Shown here: positions 17,840 to 27,227 of the stretch, piece by piece
How positions within the stretch are numbered: the first letter of the stretch is position 1
Layout of the letters: each line of letters starts with the position of its first letter
Source of the DNA: a virus
DNA length: 64,000 bases
IMG/VR virus record: IMGVR_UViG_3300000228_000004
Location: 46,524 to 110,523 of that record
Strand: one strand, 5' to 3'
Made by a program: the position numbers and the translations under genes
The notes under the pieces: model-generated
Told to the model about the DNA's origin: nothing
What the model saw: only the letters and a program-made list of their open reading frames with translations
Database searches by the model: none

Positions 17840-18397
17840 TTAAAATTCAAAATCTTCATCATCTATTTCGCTATGCATAAAAGTATATTTTTCCTCAAAC
17901 CTCAACGCTACTGCTGGGTCTGATAATATTGGCTTCAAAAATTCCTTCCAATTATTCCATATTTCCTTTTCTCGCCATTTTTTGTCACCTTCTACACTAG
18001 CGCGTGAATAATACCCCATAGTCGGTTTTGTCACGAAACCGAATTCCAATAAATCATCTAAGATTCCATATGCTGGGTGTATCCCTCCGTCATATTTTAT
18101 GAGGTATCTAAGCTTCGTCAGTTCTTTACAGAACCTAGACTTTTTTGTCTGGGCTAATATTAATGCGCCAGTTATTTCCGTACTTGAATCAGTATCTTTC
18201 GCTTTTGCTTTTGAAGATCCAAGTACAATCGAGCTTGAAGCGAAGTATAACCCTCTACCACCGCCAATCGCAAGTGGATCGAACTGGTTCATGGAATTAT
18301 GTGAAATCAGCCCATTTCCTAATATATAATTATGACAAGGCGTTTCAATGTCATATACAGTTTCATGACCTTTTATGTTTACGCTTTTAACTTTCAT
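17840..18397 (-). CDS. uvsX: Split-intein C-fragment plus UvsX C-terminal extein
   Basis: 185 residues. The first 34 are a split-intein C-terminal piece: VYDIETPCHNYILGNGLISHN covers blocks F and G and ends in the conserved His-Asn, followed by Ser as the +1 residue. The remaining 151 residues are the C-terminal half of a RecA-type UvsX (FDPLAIGGGRGLYFASSS and an acidic DDEDFEF tail). Protein trans-splicing with 18489-19379 would give a 347-residue recombinase. An AGGAG site precedes the ATG. Confidence 0.88.
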   Translation of the reverse strand: MKVKSVNIKGHETVYDIETPCHNYILGNGLISHNSMNQFDPLAIGGGRGLYFASSSIVLGSSKAKAKDTDSSTEITGALILAQTKKSRFCKELTKLRYLIKYDGGIHPAYGILDDLLEFGFVTKPTMGYYSRASVEGDKKWREKEIWNNWKEFLKPILSDPAVALRFEEKYTFMHSEIDDEDFEF

Positions 18398-18488
18398 CTA
18401 TTTCTCCTAATTTAATTTTCCACCCATAGAATTTACTTCTTTTGGAATATGGTTCTCTTTTCACACCCCGATTAAATTTGAATTACCA

Positions 18489-19379
18489 TCATCCAATGTC
18501 AGTATATAACCTCTGGTCGTCATATAATTGGATATCATCATCAGTGACTAATTCACTCACTGGTACCCAAATTTGTTTTCCATCTCGCTCAACTAAAAAC
18601 TTATGGTTTTCCGTGAATTCCAATATTTCACCATTTTCCATCTCTATTGAATACACTGGGGCATCATCGTATTGGAAAATATCTTGGACTTCTTGATAAC
18701 CTTCCGTCGTTAATACTTCTTCACCTATCTTAATGTCAGCTAAAGACTTCCTTCCTTCTTTAGTCTTAACGGTCATTTTATTTGTCCCGCAGTCATATAC
18801 CTGATTGATAACAAACACTGTCATCCCCAAACCAGTAAGGAGTTTCGCGAAAGTATTTTTCTTTTTTGATACGGTAAAGTCGGCTGCATCATTACCAGTA
18901 ATCGCGTCATTCACCGATTTAGAAGTGACTAAACCACCCCAAGAATCTATTACAAGTAAAACATTCCCTCTTTCTTCTTTACTCAATTCTTTAGTGATCG
19001 CCATGACCTGTTGTTGAACATCTTCTATTTGGTTACTTTGAATAACGAGGAGTCTCCCGAGGTCAATCCCGACAGAATTAGCAAAATCGAAGTCGAATGC
19101 CATTTCAGAATCGATGTAAATGACAATGAACTCATCATTTATTTTTTGTGAATTTTTAGATACTTTCAACCCAACAAAACTTTTTCCTAAACTGCTTGGC
19201 GCCGCGATTTGTGATATTTTTCCGACTGGTATACCGCCATTCAATCTTCCGCTAAAGAGGATATTCAGTACCAAAGAACCAGTACTGATGAACTTTTGCT
19301 CTCTTTCTATATTTTGGTACAGGTTTTCCTTTATCACTTTGTTTTTTGATAACTTCCCTATCATACTATTTTCTTTCAT
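18489..19379 (-). CDS. uvsX: UvsX N-terminal extein plus split-intein N-fragment
   Basis: 296 residues. The N-extein (~196) has Walker A APSSLGKSFVG near 60 and Walker B NVLLVIDSWGG near 140, ending VINQVYD. Then Cys opens a 100-residue intein N-piece: block A CGTNKMTVKT, ADIKIGEEVLTTEG, block B-like TENHKFLVERDG, stopping at YTDIG. The partner C-piece begins 91 bp downstream with its own ribosome site. No endonuclease gene lies between. UvsX pairs homologous strands in recombination-dependent replication. Confidence 0.88.
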   Translation of the reverse strand: MKENSMIGKLSKNKVIKENLYQNIEREQKFISTGSLVLNILFSGRLNGGIPVGKISQIAAPSSLGKSFVGLKVSKNSQKINDEFIVIYIDSEMAFDFDFANSVGIDLGRLLVIQSNQIEDVQQQVMAITKELSKEERGNVLLVIDSWGGLVTSKSVNDAITGNDAADFTVSKKKNTFAKLLTGLGMTVFVINQVYDCGTNKMTVKTKEGRKSLADIKIGEEVLTTEGYQEVQDIFQYDDAPVYSIEMENGEILEFTENHKFLVERDGKQIWVPVSELVTDDDIQLYDDQRLYTDIG

Positions 19380-19801
19380 TCTTCCCCCGATTTATTGATT
19401 TGTTCTGATTTTTCTTTTAAATACTCTTCATACCTATTTGCTTGGAGATCACTGAGATTATCCAACATCGCTTCTACATCATTGATATCCCTTTCAGGAG
19501 AAGAATACCTGAATTCATCTTCGACACCATTCAATTCTTCCATTAGGAAGAAAAATTCTTCCATGAATATTTCCATACTTAGGTCATCTTCAAATAAAAT
19601 CCCATAAGAGTCATTTATTACTATCGAAGACTCTTTTTCATTTATAGAAACCGAATAAGGGTTTTCTAGAGCGCCATCTAAAACAAACAAGAGCGTTTCG
19701 ACTTCAGTGAATGTTCTATCTTCATGCACGGAATATAATTTCCTTATGTAACCGTTTACTCTCTTCACCATGAAATATGTTACATTATTTAGAAAATTCA
19801 C
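19376..19801 (-). CDS. Hypothetical acidic protein, 141 aa
   Basis: ATGA overlap with uvsX. Starts hydrophobic (NNVTYFMVKRV) and becomes strongly acidic, ending in a charged helix LSDLQANRYEEYLKEK. First gene of a promoter-led unit with uvsX. Not recognised. Confidence 0.6.
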   Translation of the reverse strand: MNFLNNVTYFMVKRVNGYIRKLYSVHEDRTFTEVETLLFVLDGALENPYSVSINEKESSIVINDSYGILFEDDLSMEIFMEEFFFLMEELNGVEDEFRYSSPERDINDVEAMLDNLSDLQANRYEEYLKEKSEQINKSGEE

Positions 19802-19819
19802 GCTCCCCCCTTTCCTTTA

Positions 19820-19850
19820 ATTATACCGCGTCATACTTTACATTTACTTA
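19820..19850 (-). promoter_or_regulatory. Phage promoter for the uvsX unit
   Basis: Minus-strand GACGCGGTATAAT with -10 at 19825-19820 and TTTAAG about 25 bases up, overlapping the end of gp44; AAAGGGGGG follows before the 19801 ATG. Confidence 0.6.
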
Positions 19851-20794
19851 AACTTTATCGTGGTATCACTTATAATCTTCACCGCGAACGCGAGTAATGG
19901 GATATGTTTGTTCTTTGCCCTTTGTGAATAGTCTTGGTAATCAGCTAACTCTAGAATAACCATGGGTTGGGCTTCTGGTTTGAAAATATTGTCAAGATTT
20001 TTATATACATAAGTGTAAAAATTATCTGGTATTAAAATTTCATTAACTACATCTTTCACTATCTTGAATTTCCTGTGTAACATCGCATCAATTAAAGAAG
20101 CGAAAATATCATCAGTTTTTGCAATATTTTCGAACTCTAATTTACCGGAACTAGAATGTTTTTGTATGAACATCAACATATTCCTAGTTGATGGGTACAT
20201 AGTAGTCACCACTTTCATTATATCCTGTTTATCGTAGGTAATATCTTCATTTTCAAGTACAGAACACAACCGCTTGAAAATTTGAGTACCGAGTTCTTTC
20301 TTGTTCTGGCTATAAATATCATCCAAATTGAATATTTGTAATCTATCCAATAACGGGGGCATAAGTTTATCTATATAGTTCCCAGTAAACATAAATCTGT
20401 TATTTTTAGCGTACTGTTCTAGGTCAGAACGAAGCGTTGACTGAGCAGCAGTCGTCAGGTAATCTGACTCATCTATACAAGTAATTTTATGTTTACCTAG
20501 AACCGACTTCCCTCTTGAGAACTGACCAATATCATTCCTCATCACATCAATCCCGTTGTCCTTAGAACCGTTAATCCACAAAGTTTCAACACCAAGTTGT
20601 TTAGTAATGACATTCATTATAGTACTTTTACCAGTTCCAGGTGAAAGCCCGAAAATCCCAATATTTGGTATTTCTCCAGAGTTCAACCAAGTTCTTATAA
20701 TAGCCTTCTCTTTTCCTGGGAAAATTAAGTCATCTATGTTCTCAGGTCTATATTTTTCAGCCCATATATATTGTTCGTCGTTAGTTACCATCAT
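19844..20794 (-). CDS. 44: Clamp-loader ATPase subunit (gp44-like)
   Basis: 316 residues. AAA+ clamp-loader pattern: EKYRPENIDDLIFPG at residues 13-27, Walker A IFGLSPGTGKST near 50, Walker B ITCIDESDYL near 105, then LRSDLEQY and a sensor-1 MFTGNY. It loads the sliding clamp with gp62. The arginine-finger SRC motif of other loaders is replaced by LRSDLE, as in T4. Confidence 0.88.
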   Translation of the reverse strand: MMVTNDEQYIWAEKYRPENIDDLIFPGKEKAIIRTWLNSGEIPNIGIFGLSPGTGKSTIMNVITKQLGVETLWINGSKDNGIDVMRNDIGQFSRGKSVLGKHKITCIDESDYLTTAAQSTLRSDLEQYAKNNRFMFTGNYIDKLMPPLLDRLQIFNLDDIYSQNKKELGTQIFKRLCSVLENEDITYDKQDIMKVVTTMYPSTRNMLMFIQKHSSSGKLEFENIAKTDDIFASLIDAMLHRKFKIVKDVVNEILIPDNFYTYVYKNLDNIFKPEAQPMVILELADYQDYSQRAKNKHIPLLAFAVKIISDTTIKFK

Positions 20795-20799
20795 TTTTC

Positions 20800-21357
20800 C
20801 TATAATTCAATTTGTGTTAAAAGGGAATTGATCCTAATTATTGATTCTCCTTTAAATGTCAAGAAAAGCATCATGAATTTAAGCTTCCTCAATACATGCC
20901 CAAAAGTTCTCCCTAGATCGGCTTGGTCGTTATCGTATTTCCTAAAGAACCACGCGGTGTAAAATTTAATATTTCCGTCCATAAATTCCTTTAAAACTAT
21001 TTGTTGCGTTATGTTACTTCCGTATTTTTCCCTAAAAAATTTTACATCTGCGCCGATAAATTCTTGATAATTGAGAATTATGTGTTTAAACATAGTTATT
21101 TCTTTTAGTTCCAACTCCCTTAGTTCAGCCAACATACCCCTGAAAGAAGAAGGTGTCTTAGAAAACATTATATAAACGCAAGCCAAGACAAAGGTTTCTT
21201 TGGTCTTTCCCTCCCATTTTTGGTAAGGGAAGTATGACTTTGAATTTTCTTTAGTGTTAAATTTATGATTTGAATGTAGTAACCTATAATCTAATTGACT
21301 ATCATAAGTAACAAATATCCCTTGGGCTATATCATATTGTTGGCCAAATTGTAGCAT
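20800..21357 (-). CDS. Hypothetical protein next to gp44, 185 aa
   Basis: Encoded 5 bp upstream of gp44. Helical, with FKHIILNYQEFIGADVKFF and LRKLKFMMLFLTFKGESI. Size and position resemble T4 gp62 (187 residues), but I do not see gp62 signature residues, and 16550-16987 fits better. No other family recognised. Confidence 0.55.
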   Translation of the reverse strand: MLQFGQQYDIAQGIFVTYDSQLDYRLLHSNHKFNTKENSKSYFPYQKWEGKTKETFVLACVYIMFSKTPSSFRGMLAELRELELKEITMFKHIILNYQEFIGADVKFFREKYGSNITQQIVLKEFMDGNIKFYTAWFFRKYDNDQADLGRTFGHVLRKLKFMMLFLTFKGESIIRINSLLTQIEL

Positions 21358-21488
21358 TACTTTAACCTAAATTCTTTTATAGTAACTACTAATCCGTGTT
21401 CAGTTAAATCATCAGATGCAATATATGCATCTTCTATATCCTTGAATATTTCTATGATATTTCTATCTATAATTATAGCGTAAACCAT
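21357..21488 (-). CDS. Small protein, 43 aa
   Basis: MVYAIIIDRNIIEIFKDIED..., a beta-alpha pattern common in small phage proteins. Its stop overlaps the next ATG (TAATG), and a promoter lies 20 bases upstream. Not recognised. Confidence 0.55.
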   Translation of the reverse strand: MVYAIIIDRNIIEIFKDIEDAYIASDDLTEHGLVVTIKEFRLK

Positions 21489-21508
21489 TCCATTTTCCTT
21501 TATTCCTT

Positions 21509-21540
21509 ATTATACCATACTTCTATAAATTAGAACTTAA
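21509..21540 (-). promoter_or_regulatory. Phage promoter upstream of 21488 gene
   Basis: Minus-strand GTATGGTATAAT, -10 at 21514-21509, with TTTAAG about 24 bases upstream, followed by AAGGAA and AAAGGA-type leader. Confidence 0.5.
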
Positions 21541-21785
21541 ACCCACTCTTCTATGTTTAAAAAAGATCTTTTGGTCGTTTGAAACTTAGCTTCGTTGTGA
21601 AACTTTAGGTCTTCTTCAAATGTAGTCCTGAAAGATTTGTCTTTCTTTAACATTTCACCTACTGTGTCTATATCTTTATCCAATTCTTCGCAATAAGTTG
21701 TTATCACTTCCAAGATTGAAATACCAGATAACTTTCTCTGTTTCTTGAACAGTAGAATATCTTGGTAAATACTAGAAAATTCCAT
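21537..21785 (-). CDS. Small helical protein, possibly gp33-like late transcription factor
   Basis: 82 residues: ISILEVITTYCEELDKDIDTVGEML..., ending LNIEEWV. The pattern Ile-x-x-x-Ile-x-x-Tyr-Cys-Glu with a hydrophobic/acidic C-terminus resembles small late-transcription accessory proteins of T4-type phages, whose tail binds the sliding clamp. Suggestive only. Confidence 0.4.
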   Translation of the reverse strand: MEFSSIYQDILLFKKQRKLSGISILEVITTYCEELDKDIDTVGEMLKKDKSFRTTFEEDLKFHNEAKFQTTKRSFLNIEEWV

Positions 21786-21794
21786 CTTCCCCCC

Positions 21795-23528
21795 TTAAAT
21801 TTCATCGGTTTCAAATGAACTGAAACCATCAATTTGTTTTACTTTTATGATTCTGCTTAAAAGTTCCAATTTATTTTTTATATCTGGGTTATGTGAAATT
21901 AAAACAACATCTTTGCTTTTACTAAAGACCTCATCGATAATAACCATAACCTCATCTATGCCGCTTACATCAAGTGAACTATCCAAATATTCATCTAATA
22001 TTAACAAGTTGGTGCTGATACCATTCTTTTCTTCTATCAACTTCAAGAAAGCAAATAAAATACTTAAAGTTATCCTTTGTTTTTGACCATTCGAAAGAGA
22101 GTTAAAATCATTATCAGAATTTCTTGAAATAATCTTTTCGTTAAATTCATTGTCTATAACAAAGTTGAACTTAGAACCAAACAGTTCAAGGAACTCATTG
22201 ATGTATTTGTTCAAAAATGGGAGTTGTTGATTTAAAATAACGCCCTTTAAATTTTTATCTGAAACCATTTCTTCTAATTCATCCAAATCAGATAGAGAAT
22301 TCTTTATGCTAACGAACCTATTTTTAGTATTGTCAAATTCTACCTCTTGTAAGTTTAGTTCAGCGTAATTTACTTCAATTTGTTTCCACTCATTTATCTT
22401 ATCAAATTTTTCCTTGATTTTTGCTAATGAAATTTTTGACTGTTTTTCATTCTCGGCTATTCTATTCCTATTATTGGTCTTCTGTAATATTTCATTTTGA
22501 ATTTTAATGGTATCTTCTACGACTGACAAAGTTTCAGTTTTTTCTACTAGAACGCAATTCAATTCATCTTTCATTGCCTGAGCAGAATATGGCAAATGTT
22601 CTTTTATTTCAAATTCACAAGACGGGCAAATGACCTTATTTTGTTCATTCGCGATAAGCTTCCTTACCTTAGCTTTTATATCCTGTTCTTTTTCGAGTAT
22701 AGTTTCCAATGATGAATTCATTTCTTTCAGTTTTTCACCATTTTCGAGCCACTCTGAGTGTAATTTATCTAATGCTGATAAAAGAACTGGGTATTTGTCT
22801 AATTTACACATAATTTCAAACTCTTCATCTTTCAAGTGTGAAATAATCGAGTCCCTGTTTTCATTCATTTCTTCATTTTGTTTTTCAAGTGACGCAATAC
22901 TAATTTTCATTGAATCTAAGTTGTGTTTCTGGACTTCAATTTTATATGAATATTCTGTCAACATAGTTTTTTGGGTAGTTTTTTCTTCTTTAACCCTTTC
23001 CTTTATTTTCGTAAAAATAGCGGTATCAGTGATAACCTGAAGCACTTCTTCTTTTTCGTTCTTATTGAGCTCCATAAAATTTCTAGATGTACTCAAATTA
23101 GCCCCAAGAGCAATCAATTGCCTGAATACATTTTCCCCAAATTGGAGAATATTCTCTTCAAGCAAGATTTGGTAGTCTCTGTTCGTACTAGGTTTCTCTA
23201 TTTGCGAGAAACCACTTTCGTCTTCTTTGTAAATTTCAAAAATATCTGGTTTGATGCCACGCACCACTTTAAACCTATTCCCATTAATACTGAAGATGGT
23301 TTCTGTGTGTAAAGCCTTGTTGTTTTTGTTATTGACCAATTTTCCGATATTTATCTTTCTAAATGGTTTCCCGAATAAACAATATGTAAGAGCGTCGACA
23401 AAAGAAGATTTACCCATCCCATTAGACCCCATCACTAAGTCTATACCATTCTTGAAATTGAATTCAGTTATTGTGTTACCGTAACTTAGTATGTTTTTAA
23501 ACTTTAAATTTTCAAAATCTATTTTCAT
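21795..23528 (-). CDS. 46: Recombination endonuclease subunit gp46 (SbcC/Rad50-like)
   Basis: 577 residues. Walker A MGSNGMGKSSFVDAL near 33-47, long coiled coils flanking a zinc-hook CPSCEF near 300, ABC signature LSNGQKQRI near 485, Walker B LLILDEYLD near 515. With gp47 it resects DNA ends for recombination. The stop of gp47 and the start of this gene overlap. Confidence 0.92.
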   Translation of the reverse strand: MKIDFENLKFKNILSYGNTITEFNFKNGIDLVMGSNGMGKSSFVDALTYCLFGKPFRKINIGKLVNNKNNKALHTETIFSINGNRFKVVRGIKPDIFEIYKEDESGFSQIEKPSTNRDYQILLEENILQFGENVFRQLIALGANLSTSRNFMELNKNEKEEVLQVITDTAIFTKIKERVKEEKTTQKTMLTEYSYKIEVQKHNLDSMKISIASLEKQNEEMNENRDSIISHLKDEEFEIMCKLDKYPVLLSALDKLHSEWLENGEKLKEMNSSLETILEKEQDIKAKVRKLIANEQNKVICPSCEFEIKEHLPYSAQAMKDELNCVLVEKTETLSVVEDTIKIQNEILQKTNNRNRIAENEKQSKISLAKIKEKFDKINEWKQIEVNYAELNLQEVEFDNTKNRFVSIKNSLSDLDELEEMVSDKNLKGVILNQQLPFLNKYINEFLELFGSKFNFVIDNEFNEKIISRNSDNDFNSLSNGQKQRITLSILFAFLKLIEEKNGISTNLLILDEYLDSSLDVSGIDEVMVIIDEVFSKSKDVVLISHNPDIKNKLELLSRIIKVKQIDGFSSFETDEI

Positions 23529-24604
23529 TAAGCTCCCTCTAGCCCAGACATTATTTTATCTAGAAGTGGTACTAAGTGCGGTTTCTTTTCATTCACTGTC
23601 TTAAAAAGAAGCTCAGTACCACCTATATTGTCAATGTCACCTTTGAAATCAGTCCCTATAAGGTCTGATATTTCTACATTGTTTATGAAATCAAATGTTA
23701 CCCCAGAATGGTGTAAATCAAATGCAATGGTTTCATATTCTTTGTCTTTTGATTGGTTCACGAAGAATTTAACTTTATGTGTTCTTATATCTGGTAGTTC
23801 TAGAACCGAGTTGAAAAATAGCGGTTCTTCATAGAACCCAGATAATTCTAATTTATTTTCGTTCGAGTCATCATACTTTATTTTAAGGTGTTTGGGTGTC
23901 ACTGTATTTTCTATGAATTCATATTCATGTCCTTGGAATACAAAAAACCCCCTTGGTGTATCGTAATCACCCCAATTAATCTGATACGGTGTACCGACAT
24001 ACATAACAAAGCCGTCAGTGGATTGAATATGATAGTGTCCCGACACGACCCTTTTTAAACTTTTGATCTTCTTAAAGAAGCTAGAGCTTAACTCAGATTT
24101 TTCATCTAAGTGCCCTTTGATGATTTCAAAGTTCTTAATTTCAAAATGCCCAAGTACTACATCAACGCCTTTTATGTCCCTTTCAGATATCTTATCACCA
24201 ATTATCCAAGGAAATAACTTATACTTAGTACCCCCGATATCAAGAACTGTTGGTTCAGTGTAAATAGAAACAGAGCCCGGAAATAAGTCACCGAAATACT
24301 TCACTAGATTAATATTGAGCGTGGTTGAATAGTAAATATCATGGTTCCCGAGAAAACTAATAAACTTAAACCCGAGCTCTTTCATAGGAGTAAAAAATTC
24401 TTTTACTATTGTATCGAATGTTTTTATATTCATCATTTTACGATTATCTAGAAAATCACCCAATTGTACGATAGTGTTGATGTTGTTTTCTTTCATATAA
24501 GGGAAAAGTTGTTCTCTAAAAAAATTGAGTTGTTGCTCTAGGAAATCGTCGCTGAATCCTTTAATCCCGAAGTGTAGGTCACCGATTATTATAATTTTTT
24601 CCAT
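23528..24604 (-). CDS. 47: Recombination endonuclease subunit gp47 (SbcD/Mre11-like)
   Basis: 358 residues. Metallophosphoesterase motifs: GDLHFG at 8-13, LGDFLDNRKM near 48, LGNHDIYY near 88, GHYHIQ near 192. Nuclease partner of gp46. The C-terminal ~150 residues form the capping region. Confidence 0.92.
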   Translation of the reverse strand: MEKIIIIGDLHFGIKGFSDDFLEQQLNFFREQLFPYMKENNINTIVQLGDFLDNRKMMNIKTFDTIVKEFFTPMKELGFKFISFLGNHDIYYSTTLNINLVKYFGDLFPGSVSIYTEPTVLDIGGTKYKLFPWIIGDKISERDIKGVDVVLGHFEIKNFEIIKGHLDEKSELSSSFFKKIKSLKRVVSGHYHIQSTDGFVMYVGTPYQINWGDYDTPRGFFVFQGHEYEFIENTVTPKHLKIKYDDSNENKLELSGFYEEPLFFNSVLELPDIRTHKVKFFVNQSKDKEYETIAFDLHHSGVTFDFINNVEISDLIGTDFKGDIDNIGGTELLFKTVNEKKPHLVPLLDKIMSGLEGA

Positions 24605-24605
24605 T

Positions 24606-24875
24606 CTAGAATCCGTTCTTTTTTACTTCGACCCACTTCCCACATTTACCACTTTTTTCAACGCACACCCTCAACACATTATCCATATCATATGCCTCAT
24701 ATACATTACTCTTGAGGTTCGTTAGTTTCGCGAAATATCTAGCTGAACTCCATTCTGTCCCTGTATCTAATATATTCCCATTAGAAAGAATATCATCCAT
24801 ATAGGTACATACAACTAATTTATAATTTTTAGATGGTTTACTGTAATAGCAATCAACGCACTTTTTTTCTGTCAT
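24606..24875 (-). CDS. Hypothetical Cys-rich protein, 89 aa
   Basis: MTEKKCVDCYYSK with further Cys at C23, C71 and C77 region (RVCVEKSGKCGKW); five or six Cys could bind zinc. One base upstream of gp47. Not recognised. Confidence 0.55.
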   Translation of the reverse strand: MTEKKCVDCYYSKPSKNYKLVVCTYMDDILSNGNILDTGTEWSSARYFAKLTNLKSNVYEAYDMDNVLRVCVEKSGKCGKWVEVKKNGF

Positions 24876-24919
24876 ATAAGCTCCTTTTAAAGGTAAAGTA
24901 TATTAAAAATAACTTAGTT

Positions 24920-25512
24920 TTAACTTAAAAGTAAATTTAAAAGTGTATGTATTTCTATGGGGGTATAATCAATCGCTTCAACTGAAACATTGTAATGATC
25001 TTCAAGTCCGACATTTTTATTATGTGTGTGCCCGTGTATTACATATTCGATATTATTTTTCTTTGCTATTTCTGAAAGAGATAATATATTTTTTACTTCT
25101 TTGGTAGATTGATATTCATTTGTTTTCAATGGGTAATGCGTAAGAAGAACATTTTCCATAATGATGTAATTATATACTCCCGAAAACCCCAGATTTTTAA
25201 TATACCAATCATCTGGTTTATGGTCGTGATTTCCCCGTATAAGGTATTTCTCACCGTTCAAATTAGAGAATATATCAATAAGAGTTTCTTCTTTTCCCTT
25301 TATCCCTGCTGCGATGTCACCTAAGTGGAAAACTATATCATTATTAGAAACAGTGGCGTTCCAATTCTTAATGGTTATTTCTTCAAAATTTTCTGGTCTA
25401 GAACAGTACTTAATGATGTTTTTATGTAAAAAATGAATTAAGTGTCCCCTATGAGATAAATTTTTTGTTTTATCTCTTCGGGGACATCCTCCTTATTCTG
25501 TATTGTGCTCAT
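24920..25512 (-). pseudogene. Calcineurin-like metallophosphoesterase, frameshifted near the start
   Basis: The first frame (ATG at 25512) ends at IYLIGDT. The next frame resumes as HKNIIKYCSRPENFEE, then VFHLGDIAAG, LIRGNHDHKP, LTHYPLK and VIHGHTHNK, the standard phage phosphoesterase motif series. The shift at about 25440 removes the expected His after GDT. Related enzymes are at 43568 and 52756. Confidence 0.65.
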
Positions 25513-25530
25513 ATCATTATTTCCTTTTTA

Positions 25531-26232
25531 TTAAAGTGAGTTTATATTTTCGCGAATGAAGCTAGATTGCCATAGTGAATCAAATTCCATATTGGGGATT
25601 AAGTTCTCTTTGAACTTAATCCTTTTCTGGGCGTATGGGCTCAATTCTTTTTCTTCGATAATCGACAAAGCAAATTTATAAAATTCGCCCTTTTCAAGTA
25701 ATGTTGTATCAAAATCATAATTAGCTTTTTCCTGGGAAGTGATTAACCTTATGAATTCTTTTTCAGTTTTGGTTCTACTCAATTTTCCCAAAAGGGAAAT
25801 TCTATCAGTGAATGGCATTTTTAAAAAATTATATTTATCATCTTTCAGTATGTGGTTTTCTTCGTCTGGAGCAAGATTTGAATTCACGGTGCGTTTAGCC
25901 AACTTAGATAATTTATCCGCTTCTTTATTCAGTTCTCTTGGATCCCAAGTTGTTTTGAAATCAATACCGCGCATATATATATCGATAAGAGGACTTTTTT
26001 CTTTAGAAACACCCAAGTTGTCGGTAAAAAATAAAACCCCAGTGCACCCTAATCCCTTAGCATATTTCAATGCTTCAAAGTAAGCAACTCTTTCACTTTT
26101 GTCTGAATTGTTCCCAGAATAAAAATCTACAATTTTAGAAATTCTAGTTTTATTCGTCATGTCATATATACCAACACCAACGCATTTTGTATTATGATCT
26201 ATGCTTGCATCGAACGCGACTTTTATCCTCAT
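25531..26232 (-). CDS. Ribonuclease H type I domain protein
   Basis: 233 residues. VAFDASIDHNTKCVGVGIYD supplies the first Asp, ERVAYFEALKYAKGLG the Glu, LFFTDNLGVS the second Asp, and ELNKEADKLSKLA the last Asp of an RNase HI fold in residues 1-130. The C-terminal ~100 residues are a separate helical region. It likely removes RNA primers. Own promoter upstream. Confidence 0.7.
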   Translation of the reverse strand: MRIKVAFDASIDHNTKCVGVGIYDMTNKTRISKIVDFYSGNNSDKSERVAYFEALKYAKGLGCTGVLFFTDNLGVSKEKSPLIDIYMRGIDFKTTWDPRELNKEADKLSKLAKRTVNSNLAPDEENHILKDDKYNFLKMPFTDRISLLGKLSRTKTEKEFIRLITSQEKANYDFDTTLLEKGEFYKFALSIIEEKELSPYAQKRIKFKENLIPNMEFDSLWQSSFIRENINSL

Positions 26233-26260
26233 TTTTAAACCCTTTACTTTGATATGTAAT

Positions 26261-26295
26261 ATTATACCGTAAGTTAGCTTAAAGAGAGGTTAAAC
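26261..26295 (-). promoter_or_regulatory. Phage promoter upstream of RNase H gene
   Basis: Minus-strand TTTAAGCTAACTTACGG then TATAAT at 26266-26261; full match to the recurring promoter. Confidence 0.72.
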
Positions 26296-26790
26296 TGCGA
26301 GGCGTGAATTGTTTAGAAGTGAAATTATTTCTTTATCGGTTTCTGTGAAACCACGAAATTCTGAGAACTGATCTATTTTAGATTGTGTTTCAAGGTCGGT
26401 TATATTTTTTTCAGGTATCTTTTCAAACCCATTTTCACAATCCCTGATAACACCTAACCTCAAAAGCTCTGCCGTCACATATATCTCAGGACGAAGTACT
26501 ATAGATATACTTGTCGTTATCCTATTCAGTGAGTCATCTTCTTTAAATTTAGCCCAAGGGGAGTCATTAAATTTTGATAAAAACACCCAAGTTATATTTT
26601 CAAGAGAGATTGAATTACCGCCATTAAGTGCAATGTGGGTTTTATGGTTTTCAGCCCAATCATATAAAAGAGCATATTCATCAGAGTCTTTGTTCCTATA
26701 CTTCAAGAATAACTCAACAGTTGCGTGCCCTGACTGAACCCCTTGGGCAATTGTACTGAGCATACTATGCGTGAATGTGTATAACCTCAC
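26290..26790 (-). CDS. Conserved phage hypothetical protein, 166 aa
   Basis: Begins RLYTFTHSMLSTIAQGVQSG, followed by WAENHKTHIALNGGNSISL. I recognise this HSMLS...GxxxGHA..E/LNGG pattern as recurring in large phages, without a function. Last gene of its unit; its stop lies next to the promoter of the RNase H gene. Confidence 0.6.
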   Translation of the reverse strand: MRLYTFTHSMLSTIAQGVQSGHATVELFLKYRNKDSDEYALLYDWAENHKTHIALNGGNSISLENITWVFLSKFNDSPWAKFKEDDSLNRITTSISIVLRPEIYVTAELLRLGVIRDCENGFEKIPEKNITDLETQSKIDQFSEFRGFTETDKEIISLLNNSRLAV

Positions 26791-27227
26791 TTCTTCGCCT
26801 TAATTTTATCTTTCAATGCGCCCTTTAAACCTTCAACTATTCGTTTTTCAGATAGTTTTTCGATATTAGAAACAAAGTGTTCTTTTTCATCAGTTTTATC
26901 ATACACTAGGAATTTAAGCCCAGTCTGCGTCTTTATAGTCCTGATGAATTCTCCTGGCAACATATTTTCTACAAACCCCAGCCACAGAGATAGTTTCATT
27001 TCTTGACCCATAAATAACTGGTTCACCTCAATTTCTTTGGCGTTAGTGATCCCTTCCACGAACTCACCACCAGTATTATCTAAGTTACTCGGTTGAGACA
27101 TAACCGTGATAAGGTCGTTTATTTCAACGCTGAAATTGGTCTTAATAAACTTATCAGTAACCTTTGCTAGAGTGATACCGTCCACTCGGAACTCTTCAAC
27201 CATTTTATTGAAATCCAATTTTTTCAT
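26787..27227 (-). CDS. Hypothetical protein, 146 aa
   Basis: ATGA overlaps on both sides with 26290 and the HNH gene. Mixed alpha/beta composition, Lys-rich C-terminus. Not recognised. Confidence 0.6.
   Translation of the reverse strand: MKKLDFNKMVEEFRVDGITLAKVTDKFIKTNFSVEINDLITVMSQPSNLDNTGGEFVEGITNAKEIEVNQLFMGQEMKLSLWLGFVENMLPGEFIRTIKTQTGLKFLVYDKTDEKEHFVSNIEKLSEKRIVEGLKGALKDKIKAKK

Noticed and set aside
20800-21357. Firm assignment as clamp-loader subunit gp62
   Set aside because: Size and position fit, but residues do not; 16550-16987 looks closer. Left as hypothetical.
22630-23484. Plus-strand ORFs over gp46 and similar shadows elsewhere
   Set aside because: Antisense to well-supported minus-strand genes, hydrophobic from AT-rich codons only.
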